From Amycolatopsis sp. EV170708-02-1 (GTDB lineage: Bacteria; Actinomycetota; Actinomycetes; Mycobacteriales; Pseudonocardiaceae): a stretch of 64,000 nucleotides of DNA. The position numbers and the translations under genes were made by a program. The notes beneath the pieces are model-generated. The model saw only the letters and a list, made by a program, of their open reading frames with translations, did not search any database and had not been told where the DNA came from. Each line of letters begins with the position of its first letter. The stretch's first letter is position 1. This document shows positions 18,670-27,400 of this stretch, piece by piece. The stretch is taken from positions 7,936,001 to 8,000,000 of the forward strand of contig NZ_CP092497.1 in the NCBI RefSeq assembly GCF_022479115.1. Direction: 5' to 3'.

Positions 18670-19293
18670 ATGACAGAAATGGCGCGACTGCAGGCCCGAG
18701 GTGTCCGCCTGCCCCGAACGGAACGCCGCGCCCAGCTGCTGGCCGCCGCGCAGCGGGTGTTCGCCGCGAACGGATACCACGCCGCCGCGATGGACGAGAT
18801 CGCCGAAGAGGCCGGAGTCAGCAAGCCGGTCCTCTATCAGCACTTCCCCGGCAAGCTCGACCTCTACATCGCGCTGCTGGAGAGCCACGTCGACGAACTG
18901 GTGCGGCGGGTCAAGGACGCCCTCGACTCCACGTCGGACAACAAGCAGCGCGTGCCGGCGACCGTCGGCGCGTTCTTCGACTTCGTCAACAACGACGCCG
19001 GCGCGTTCCGCATGGTCTTCGAGTCGGACCTGCGCGGCGAGCCCGCCGTCCAAGAGGCGGTGGACCGGGCGACGTCGGCCAGCGTCGACGCGATCACCGA
19101 GACCATCACCGCCGACGCCGGCCTCGACGAGGACAAGGCCCGGCTGCTCGCCGTCGGCCTCGTGGGCCTCTCGCAGGTCAGCGCGCGGTTCTGGCTGGCG
19201 CACCACAAGTCGATGAGCCGTGAAGAGGCCGTCGCGCTCACCGCCAACCTCGCCTGGCGAGGCATCGGCGGTGGTTTCCCGCTCCAGCACTGA
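18670..19293 (+). CDS. TetR-family regulator, Rv3208-like
   Basis: This 207-residue regulator has an N-terminal helix-turn-helix (RRAQLLAAAQRVFAANGYHA, then IAEEAGVSKPVLYQHFPGKLDLY) and a C-terminal ligand domain. The ATG has GGAGG 4 bases upstream. It matches the position of Rv3208 in the conserved Rv3205c-Rv3212 order, where TB9.4/DUF3107 is the next gene. Here about 13 kb of accessory genes separates it from DUF3107. Confidence 0.9.
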   Translation: MTEMARLQARGVRLPRTERRAQLLAAAQRVFAANGYHAAAMDEIAEEAGVSKPVLYQHFPGKLDLYIALLESHVDELVRRVKDALDSTSDNKQRVPATVGAFFDFVNNDAGAFRMVFESDLRGEPAVQEAVDRATSASVDAITETITADAGLDEDKARLLAVGLVGLSQVSARFWLAHHKSMSREEAVALTANLAWRGIGGGFPLQH

Positions 19294-19300
19294 CCCGCGT

Positions 19301-19354
19301 TTCGTCCTCTGAATGCGGTAGTTGCACGCGCAAGGACCGCATTCAGAGGACGAA
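19301..19354. terminator. Family A hairpin between convergent genes
   Basis: Arms 19301-19319 and 19336-19354 are perfectly complementary (19 bases) around a 16-base loop. Arms and loop are essentially identical to the copy at 75-130. It lies between the TetR gene and the convergent amidohydrolase gene. Confidence 0.75.
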
Positions 19355-19359
19355 CCGCG

Positions 19360-20778
19360 TCAAGGCAAGAGCTTCTTGATCCGGTCGGCGGCGGCCTGAG
19401 CGTCGGCGACGACCTTCGCGGTGTCGATACCGACGACACGGCCTTCGCGCTTGAGGGCGCGGCCGTCGACGAACACCCACGAGACGTTCGCGGGCTGGGT
19501 GTTGAAGACCAGCTGATTCACCCAGTCCACCTTCGGCGCGAAGTTGACCGACTGGGCGTCGACCAGCTGGAGATCCGCCCGCTTACCCGGCGTCAGCGAC
19601 CCGATCTCCTTGTCCATCCCGAGCGCCTCCGCGCCACCGAGGGTCGCCATGCGCAGGACGTCCGCCGTGGTCGGGTAGACCGCCGGATCGGTCGTGGTCG
19701 CCCGCTGGAGACCGACGGCCGCGCGCATCACGTTGAACATGTCGCTCGTGTCGTTGGTGCCGCCGTCGAGACCGAGCCCGACCTTCATGTTCCGCTTCTT
19801 CATCTCCGGCAGCCGGATGACGCCCGACGCGAGCCGCATGTTCGACAGCGGGTTGTGCGCCACGCTGACTCCGGCGGCCGCGAGCTCGTCGAGGTCGGCG
19901 TCGGTGGTCTGGATGACGTGGTTCGCCACCAGCCCGGGGTGCAACGCGTTCGCGCGCCGGAGCGCGTCCATCTGCCCCGCGGTCAGATCGGCCTTCGATT
20001 CGAGCAGGTGCACGTTCAGCGAGACGCCGAGTTCGCGCGCGAGCTTCTCCGAGGCCTCGACGCTCGGGAAGTTCCCCGTGGACGGATGAGTGCCGATCTG
20101 CAGGTGTGCCAACGGGTTCGGATCGATGACCTCGCGCTTCACGCGGCGGATCTCGTTCTGCAGCGCGGGATCGGTGGTGCCGTTGTAGGAGTAGAGGAAC
20201 CTCAGCTTCGACTCGCCGAGCGCGCGGAGACCGCCCTTGGCGAAGTCGGTGTTGAACGCGTGCGACCAGTCGGTGACCGTGGTGATACCGGTCGAGACGA
20301 CGTCGGCCGCGGCGAGTTTCGTACCCGCGTACGCGTCCGCGTCGGTCACCGGGGCGCGGTACAGCGGGATGACGCATTTGCCGAGCCAGCCGATGAGTTC
20401 CTTGTCGGCCGCGCAACCGCGGATGAGCGACTGCCACAGGTGGTTGTGCAGGTCCACGAAGCCCGGCAGCACGATCTTGCCTCGGCCGTCGACGACTTTC
20501 GCGGTGCCCGCGTCGAGGTCCTTGCCGACCTGCTTGATCTTGGTGCCTTCGAGCACGACGTCGGCGTCGGCGAGGGCGCCGAGCGGTCCTTCGCCGAGGC
20601 TGGGATCCATCGTGAGCACCATCGACGCGTCACGGATGACGACCCGGCCGGCACCGGTGAATTCCGCGTCGCTCCCGGCTTCGGTGGTCTCGCCACCCAG
20701 GTTCGTGAGCAGGGCCGCGCCGAGGACCACGGCGATGGTGAGGCTGAAAACGGACAGGATCGATCTGTTTCGTTTCAT
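19360..20778 (-). CDS. Exported or membrane-anchored amidohydrolase
   Basis: This 472-residue protein has an N-terminal hydrophobic segment (SILSVFSLTIAVVLGAAL), so it is secreted or anchored. The rest is a cytosine-deaminase/AtzB-like amidohydrolase: metal site DLHNHLWQSL, later HPSTGN, a histidine in VAHNPLSNMR and the aspartate in GLDGGTNDTSD. It probably hydrolyses a C-N bond in a small ring or amide compound. An export signal is unusual for this mostly cytosolic superfamily. It is 34 bases downstream of a second amidohydrolase gene, so both may be one operon. Confidence 0.85.
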   Translation of the reverse strand: MKRNRSILSVFSLTIAVVLGAALLTNLGGETTEAGSDAEFTGAGRVVIRDASMVLTMDPSLGEGPLGALADADVVLEGTKIKQVGKDLDAGTAKVVDGRGKIVLPGFVDLHNHLWQSLIRGCAADKELIGWLGKCVIPLYRAPVTDADAYAGTKLAAADVVSTGITTVTDWSHAFNTDFAKGGLRALGESKLRFLYSYNGTTDPALQNEIRRVKREVIDPNPLAHLQIGTHPSTGNFPSVEASEKLARELGVSLNVHLLESKADLTAGQMDALRRANALHPGLVANHVIQTTDADLDELAAAGVSVAHNPLSNMRLASGVIRLPEMKKRNMKVGLGLDGGTNDTSDMFNVMRAAVGLQRATTTDPAVYPTTADVLRMATLGGAEALGMDKEIGSLTPGKRADLQLVDAQSVNFAPKVDWVNQLVFNTQPANVSWVFVDGRALKREGRVVGIDTAKVVADAQAAADRIKKLLP

Positions 20779-20812
20779 CGTTCAACTCCCCAGTCGAGAA
20801 GATCACGTTAGC

Positions 20813-21853
20813 TCACCTGACGCGGACGCCCCGCAGAATTACCGCGACGGGATGCTCCAGCTGTCCGAGGTCTTCGCGCGGGTCCTCCGCGTAGACGACG
20901 GCGTCCGCGGGCGCGCCCGGAACCAGCCCGGGCAGCCCCAGGTATTCGCGCGCGGCCCACGAGCCCGCGGCGAGTGCGTCGTGCGGCCGCAACCCGGCTT
21001 CCGCGAGGGCGCGGATTTCGTCGCCTACCCGGCCATGCGGCCGGGAATCCGTACCGGCGAGGATCTTCACCCCGGCTTCCGCCGCCGCCACGACCAGCGC
21101 CGGATGCGCCTCCGCTCCGCCGTCGAACCAACGTTTCTGGGGGCTGTCCTCACGGTTCCGCCCCCGCCCCAGCGCCGCCTGGAACACCGAAAGCGTCGGG
21201 GTCAGCGCGGTGCCGCGAGCCGCCATGTCCGGCAGGTGGCCGGGATCGAGCCACATCCCGTGCTCGACGGAATCGACTCCCGCGGCCACCGCCGCTTCTC
21301 CGCCGGCGGCGTGCTGCGAGTGCACCGCGAGCCGCCCGCCCACCGCGTGTACCGCCTCGGCGATCGCGGCCATGACGTCGAGCGGTACGGCGTCGTCCCC
21401 GACCCGCCAGTCGGCGATGATCTTGGCCCAACCGGTGCGTTTCGCTTGCGCCGCGGCCAATCCGGGCAGCTCCGCGTGGGTGGCGCGGCGGCCCCAGCCG
21501 TCGAAGAACTGGCCGTGCTGGGCGATCCACGGCCCGGCGTGCACCGCGCGGGGCAGGCCGGGTTCGGCGCCGAACCACTCGGGCGGCTCACCGGGCAGCC
21601 CCGGCGAGCGGATCATCGTGACCCCGGCGTCGACGTGGCGGTGCAGATCGGCGCGCAGGATCTCTTCGTCCATCGGGTCGCCGGGCTCCTCGGCCCCGGG
21701 GTGGGTGTGGGCGTCGACGAGGCCCGGCAAGAGCCAGCCTTCGGCGACCAGGTCCGCCCCTGGGACCGGATCGGTGGTCCAGCGGTCGCCGTCGGCGTAG
21801 AGATCGACGTACTCGCCGTCGGGAAGCGCACGCCCCCGGATCCTGATGATCAC
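20813..21853 (-). CDS. Cytoplasmic amidohydrolase
   Basis: This 346-residue imidazolonepropionase-like amidohydrolase has metal ligands in VDAHTHPG, a possible bridging lysine in WAKIIADW, histidines in AVHSQHAAG and DSVEHGMW, and the aspartate in LAGTDSRPHG. It has no signal peptide. The GTG start has GAGGGGG upstream at normal spacing. It probably acts with the exported amidohydrolase 34 bases downstream, perhaps on a successive product; no substrate can be named. Confidence 0.85.
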   Translation of the reverse strand: MIIRIRGRALPDGEYVDLYADGDRWTTDPVPGADLVAEGWLLPGLVDAHTHPGAEEPGDPMDEEILRADLHRHVDAGVTMIRSPGLPGEPPEWFGAEPGLPRAVHAGPWIAQHGQFFDGWGRRATHAELPGLAAAQAKRTGWAKIIADWRVGDDAVPLDVMAAIAEAVHAVGGRLAVHSQHAAGGEAAVAAGVDSVEHGMWLDPGHLPDMAARGTALTPTLSVFQAALGRGRNREDSPQKRWFDGGAEAHPALVVAAAEAGVKILAGTDSRPHGRVGDEIRALAEAGLRPHDALAAGSWAAREYLGLPGLVPGAPADAVVYAEDPREDLGQLEHPVAVILRGVRVR

Positions 21854-21956
21854 AATGCCCCCTCGCTCACGTTGTCGAGCAATCCAGCGGCAGCGCGGTG
21901 AGCCGGGTTTCGGCTATGAATCGAGCGACCGCGTTGCCGATCCGCGAGGAGTCACC

Positions 21957-22493
21957 ATGCCCCATATCGCGCTCGACGAGAACCTTCCCGGCATCACCGG
22001 CTTGTTCGCCTATCGGCCGGAGACGGCGGCGCCGCTCGGGCAACTCGCCGAGGTCCTGCTTCGCGGCCCGAACAGCCTCAGCGTGGGAGAACGCGAACTG
22101 ATCGGCGCGGTCGTCTCACGCGGCAACGACTGCACGTTCTGCTCACGCAGCCATGCCGCCGTCGCCGCCGAAGCGCTCGAAGGAGGCATGCCGGTCGTGG
22201 AGGCGGCTTGGAAGGACGTCGACGGCGCGCCTGTGCCGGCGAAGGTGCGGGCGCTCCTGCACGTCGCGCTCGCCGTTCGCGAAAGCGGGAAGTCGGTGGG
22301 CGACGAGCTGATCGAGACCGCCCGCGCGGAGGGCGCGACGGACGTGGAAATCCACGACACGGTCCTGATCGCGGCCGCGTTCTGCATGTTCAACCGCTAC
22401 GTCGACGGGCTGGCCACGCTCGCCGTCGACGACCAGGACGCCTACCGGGAAGCCGGCGTGCGGCTCCTGGAGCACGGCTACACGAACCTCTGA
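21957..22493 (+). CDS. AhpD-like / carboxymuconolactone decarboxylase-family protein
   Basis: This 178-residue all-helical protein carries the AhpD CxxC motif (NDCTFCSRSH), so it is probably a peroxidase-related disulphide oxidoreductase and not a decarboxylase. The ATG at 21957 has GAGGAG 5 bases upstream; an in-frame start at 21846 would overlap the divergent amidohydrolase start. It converges on the hydrolase gene at 22569. Confidence 0.87.
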   Translation: MPHIALDENLPGITGLFAYRPETAAPLGQLAEVLLRGPNSLSVGERELIGAVVSRGNDCTFCSRSHAAVAAEALEGGMPVVEAAWKDVDGAPVPAKVRALLHVALAVRESGKSVGDELIETARAEGATDVEIHDTVLIAAAFCMFNRYVDGLATLAVDDQDAYREAGVRLLEHGYTNL

Positions 22494-22497
22494 CGGG

Positions 22498-22561
22498 AGC
22501 AAGGGACCTTTGCTACCACTTGTCTCAATGTCGAGAGAAGCGGTAGCAAAGGTCCCTTGCT
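22498..22561. terminator. Paired family B hairpins between convergent genes
   Basis: A plus-orientation copy (22498-22518) and a minus-orientation copy (22542-22561) of AGCAAGGGACCTTTGCTACC face each other. Each can fold alone, and together they form a larger hairpin with a 23-base loop. They fill the gap between the AhpD-like and hydrolase stop codons. Confidence 0.75.
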
Positions 22562-22568
22562 CCCCTTT

Positions 22569-23491
22569 TCAGACCCTCGCGGCGCGGCGGACGAGTGCCG
22601 CGATGCGGTCCGAAACCTCCTGAGCCCGTTCCTGCGGAAGCATGTGCCCCGCCCCGGGTAGCGCACGAATTCGGCTTCCGGCAGTTCGTCGGCGATGACC
22701 TTGGCGTGCGGCGGCGGACAGAGCCGGTCCCGCTCCCCCGCCAGCACGATCACCGGTTTGCCCTGAAGCGCGGCCAGCGTGACCCGGCAGTCGTGCCGCG
22801 AAATCGCGTCCTGGAATCCCGCGACGCTCGCCGGATGCGCGCACAGCAGCTGTTCGGCGACCGAGTCCACATCGGCCCGCTGAGGCCGCCGACCGAAGAC
22901 GAGCAGCCGCGCACCGGGCCGCACCACCGACAGCGGCAGCGGCAAGGCGTCCCGGCGGTTCTTCGCGAGCAGCTTCGCGAGCCTCCGTTCGAACCTCGCC
23001 GCGCCGCTGCCCGCGATCCCCGGCAGGCCGAGGGTGATCCGGTCCATCTCACCGGACGACGTGGCGACGAACGCGACCCCTGCGACGCGCCGGGCCACGA
23101 GATCGGGATGCCTGCGGGACAATTCCATGATCGTCATGCCGCCCATGGAGTGCCCGGCGAGCACGATCGGCCCGTTCGGGACACGATCCTGGATCAGCTC
23201 GGCGAGGTCGTCGGCGAGGGTCGCGATCGTGGCCGTCCCCGGTTTCGCCGGCGCGGAACCGCCGTGGCCGCGCAGGTCGTAGCGCAGGGTCCGGACGGAG
23301 TCGCCGAGCCGCGACACCACGCCGTCCCAGGTCCGGTGGTCCTGTGTCCAGCCGTGCACGAGCACCAGCGTGAGCTCGGAGTCGGCTGGCCCGCCCGGCT
23401 CGACGTGCAGGGCGGTGCCGTCACCGGTCACGAACCGATGCCGCCGCGACGGGTCCCACGAGACGGCGTCGCGCTGCTTGACGCTCCTCAT
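22569..23491 (-). pseudogene. Alpha/beta hydrolase gene with one-base frameshift
   Basis: The frame from ATG 23491 encodes a hydrolase (LVLVHGWTQDHRTW, nucleophile LAGHSMGGMT, acid LAGERDRLCPP) but departs from the family just before the catalytic histidine. The other frame then supplies the expected end (GAGHMLPQERAQEVSDRIA ... LVRRAARV) with a stop at 22569. One extra C in the C-run at 22652-22655 restores AEFVRYPGAGHMLPQE. As read, translation would continue to about 22478 without the catalytic His. The start overlaps the AurF-type stop (ATGA), so the two form an operon. Confidence 0.75.
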
Positions 23492-24396
23492 CGCTTCCCC
23501 GGCAGCAGGAAGGACTTGCGCCAGAAGTACATGCCCGGCTTGCCGACCAGCCCGGATTCCTGCAGGAACGGCATGATCTTCTCGCCCGCCCACTGGATGC
23601 TTTCGCGCCAGTGAGGGTTGTTCAGCGCGGCCTCGACGCCGTCGCGCGGACGGATGCCGACGGCCTTGTAGACGTTCGGGTTGATGAAGGCCCGGGTCAC
23701 GAAATACGAAATGAGCGCGATGATGAACTGCTGGTAGAGGATTTCCTTCTTCGACAGTTTCGCCATCCCGCGAGTCACCTCTTCGCGGGCGAAGGTGACG
23801 TGCCGGGCTTCTTCGAGCACGTGGATCCGGTTGACCATGCGCACCAGCGGCTGGATGTCCGGGTCGTTCATCTGCTCGCGCTGAAGACGGTCGAGGACCT
23901 CTTCGGCGACGAGGATCGCGCCGTAGCGCGCGGGACCGTAGCTGATGGTCGGCATCAGCTTCGCCAGCCGCCGCAACCACGGCACCGGCCCGTAGGACGG
24001 GCAGCCGATCCGCGAAGCCATCCGCGCGAACATCGTCGAATGACGGCATTCGTCCGCGATCTCGGTTAACGCGTACTGGGCGTGCGAACTGGTCGGGTCC
24101 TCTTCGTAGACCTCCTTGAGCAGCATCTGCATCAGGAGGATCTCGAACCACAGCCCCGTCGTGGCGACGCTCGCGACCTCGTGCTTGCCGAGTTCGATGC
24201 GCTGCTCTTCGGACAGCGAGTCCCACAACTTCGTGCCGTAGAGCGAAGAACGGTGTGCCGGGATGAAGCGCTTCCCGTCGACGAGCGGGGCGGTCCAGTC
24301 GATGTCGACGTCGGGATCGTAGAACTTGTTCGCGGAGGACTTGAGCAGCCGCTCGGCCGTCTTCTCCCGGTCTGTTTCCTTCAGCGCCCGCGTCAT
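23488..24396 (-). CDS. AurF-type diiron oxygenase
   Basis: This 302-residue helical protein has two E-x-x-R-H-type metal motifs, ADECRHSTMFA and LEEARHVTFAREE, plus upstream glutamates, typical of the AurF p-aminobenzoate N-oxygenase family. It probably uses two irons and O2 to oxidise a small substrate. The ATG at 24396 has GGGGTG 8 bases upstream; GTG 24405 is an alternative. The frameshifted hydrolase follows in the operon. Its promoter overlaps the left 62-bp repeat, and it was probably once divergent from the TetR gene at 30100. Confidence 0.82.
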   Translation of the reverse strand: MTRALKETDREKTAERLLKSSANKFYDPDVDIDWTAPLVDGKRFIPAHRSSLYGTKLWDSLSEEQRIELGKHEVASVATTGLWFEILLMQMLLKEVYEEDPTSSHAQYALTEIADECRHSTMFARMASRIGCPSYGPVPWLRRLAKLMPTISYGPARYGAILVAEEVLDRLQREQMNDPDIQPLVRMVNRIHVLEEARHVTFAREEVTRGMAKLSKKEILYQQFIIALISYFVTRAFINPNVYKAVGIRPRDGVEAALNNPHWRESIQWAGEKIMPFLQESGLVGKPGMYFWRKSFLLPGKR

Positions 24397-24413
24397 TGCC
24401 GACACACCCCTAT

Positions 24414-24475
24414 CTGTAACTCGTGGTAACAGTTACCTCCGGTAGCATGACTGGGGTGATCGAACGTGTCAAGCG
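24414..24475. repeat. Left direct repeat flanking the helicase-nuclease gene
   Basis: This 62-base stretch matches 30059-30119 in the same orientation at roughly four bases in five, with a perfect 20-base core at 24456-24475. It contains the operator-like GTAACAGTTAC (24426-24436) and a dead copy of the first seven codons of the TetR gene (VIERVKR). The helicase-nuclease stop codon (complement of TCA, 24469-24471) lies inside it. Confidence 0.8.
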
Positions 24476-27400
24476 TTACCGCGACTCTCCAAGTGGCCGT
24501 GACTTCGGTCCATCGCACCTGCACGAACCAGCCCCTCAACGACCCCTTCGAGCGCCGCGCGGATATCCGGGCCGACCCGCTGCCAGCCGAACAAGCGGGC
24601 GACGCTGCTCATCAGCTCGTCGTCCGAGATGGAATGCACCTCATCGACCAGTCGAGAGACAGCGAGCCGGAGCTCCTCACGCGGCAGATGCTTGACATCT
24701 CGCTGAGTCACCGGATCAGCTCCTGGGACCCGAACAGTGTTCATTTCCTTCGAACGCGCACGCAGAAAGCCCAGTCCATCCATCTCGAACCCGTCCCGGA
24801 CGACCTCGTCTACCGCAAGCCTGAAGGCCTCCTTGATCCTTGGACCCGATCGCTGGCCACCCCACGCTTCCCGAATGGTCCGAAGCACCCGGTCCTGATG
24901 CACCGGTCCTTCCGCCTGGACAACCGCCCTGATCAGGTCACGTAGGCGCCCGCGCGCTTCGGGCTGGTGCAGCTGCCAAGGCGAAGTCACCGCACCCAGC
25001 TCAACGGCGCGATATGGCACGACCCAGGCCGGCCGGGCATCGAAGTCGACTTCCTCATGCTCGACCTCGGGGACGGCAGGCAAAGCCGCCACCACCGCAT
25101 CGCCGGACTCTTCGCCGGCGAGAGCCGCCTCAATCGCCCGCCGCAGTCGAGCCTCCTGCCCTTGGCGATCCCGATACCAGGCGGTTCCCCAAATCCGATG
25201 GATCCGCCATCCGAGCCCTTCGAGCACGGACTGCCGCAACCGGTCCCGGTCGCGAGTGACCTTGGCCGAGTGATACATGGCCCCGTCACATTCCACACCC
25301 AGAACATAAGTACCGTCGGATTCGCCACCGCGGACACCCAGATCGATTCGATAGCCGGCGACACCGACCTGAGGAACCACGTCATATCCCCAGCTTCTGA
25401 TGGACCTGAGCACTTCTTCCTCAAAGGGGCTCTCGGCATCTCCTCCAGAGTCATCGAGCTCCAACGCCAGCGCGGGCACACCACGTAGCGCGAAGTCGAG
25501 ATAGCCGCGCAAATGTCGCACACCGTCCGCCGACGAATTGCCGACGAACTGACCAGGCGTAACCGAGCTGATGATTTCTACCCGTCGCTGCGCTCTCGTG
25601 ATGGCGACGTTCAGCCTCCGCCAGCCATCTTTTTTATTCAGCGGCCCCATATTGAGCGTGAACTTCCCATGCTCGTCCGGACCGTACCCGATGCTGAAGA
25701 TGATGATGTCCCGCTCATCACCTTGGACGTTTTCCAGACTCTTGACGAAGAACCCGTGGAGTCGATCGTCACCTGGCAGCTGAGCAAGTTCCGGGAATCG
25801 CTCCGCTTGCGCCTCCAGTTCGCGCTCGATCGCATCCTGCTGCGCGCCGGAGAAAGTGACCACACCGAGAGTTCGTCCGGGGTGATGACGACGATGATAA
25901 AGAACACGTTCTATGACCTTCTGCGCCTCCACAGGGTTGTCCCGCGCACCACCCCGCCGATAGACGCCGTCCACCTTGAACAGTTCTACGCCGACATCCG
26001 GGGCCTTCTCCGTTGCACCGGGGAAGGTCAGCAGCTTTCCATCGTAGAACCGATAATTCGAGTAGGTGATCAATGATTCATGCTGACTACGATAGTGCCA
26101 GCTCAACGGAAGCGACTTGAGCGCACCGGCGGCCTTGCAGAGATCGAGTAGCGACTCGAACTCGTCGACCTGATCCTCGTCATAGGTGTCGTCTTCGACC
26201 ATATCTGCGGTAGCGAAGAAGTTCGATGGCGGCAACTGCTTCTGATCACCGGCCACCACCAGTTGCCGACCCCGGTACACACAGTTGATCGCATCCGCCG
26301 GCCTCACCTGAGACGCCTCATCGAAGATCACGGCGTCGAACCGCAGCGCGGCTGGGAGGTACTGGGAAACCGCCAACGGGCTCATCATGAAGCACGGCTT
26401 CAGCAGCTGTGCCACGTTTCCAGCTTTGCCAAGCAGGTCCCGGATCGGCATATGCCGCCGCTGCTTCTGCGCCTCACGCTGCAGGATCGCGGCGGCCCCG
26501 AGATTCGAATTCGGCCTGCGCCCGGAACAGGAATTGATAACCGCAGCGGACGCGTTTGCGATCTGCGCCCGGTCGAGCTCCCCGAACTCCGCGACAAGAG
26601 CGTCTCGATCAGCTGCTCGCAGCGCACCCAACCGAACCGCATCCGTCTTCAGTACATCATCGGCCCACGATTCCGACAGCGCTCGCTCAACGATGGATCT
26701 GACTTGCCCCGCCTCCACCTGCCGCTCGACACAAAAGGAAACGACCGCCCCCAGCCCAGCTTCTGACAATTTTTCCCTGGCAGTCGCGTAGGCCGCCCAT
26801 TCGTCGATATCACCGACCGAATCCGCCAACTCGACCAAGAAGTGTCGGACGTACTCGAAGTCATCGTCGTTCAAAGATTCCGTAGCGACGCCTGCCTGGC
26901 GTCCGGTGAATCCTCCCGCGATCCTGGCGGCACATTTGGTCCACGCCTCCTGCCGCACACGGATGTCGGCCGACGTGAACGAGGTTCCGAGAACGGCTTC
27001 CGCAAGAGCAAGGCGCACCGAGCCACCCAGGTGTGCTCGAACTCTCTCCGCCCAGGCAAGCTCTTCGTTCATCGACTCCCAGTTCGTATCGACACCTCGA
27101 AAACCGGTTCCCAACAGCTGTCGATCTTCCTCGAGCCGAGCCTCGATCCGTTCTCGTAACGAGCGGACCTTGACGACCTGCCGTAACGCCCTGACCGCGA
27201 AAGGCACCGAAACCGGACGCCCGGCGGCGCCACCTACCCGGTCGACGACCTCGGTCACGATGTCGAGCAGATCAGCGACCTGCTCCACCCACTCGAGCAA
27301 CCTATCGATCGAGGTTCTCCGCAGCTGTTTGGTCTTGGGCCCGGCTATTACTCTCGCATCGTCCAGCCATGCCCTTGCCGCTTCTTCCAACCGCCGGGCG

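Noticed and set aside
23488..24396. AurF-type gene as part of an antibiotic gene cluster
   Set aside because: No synthase, carrier protein or tailoring set is nearby, only a hydrolase, TetR and DUF4873.
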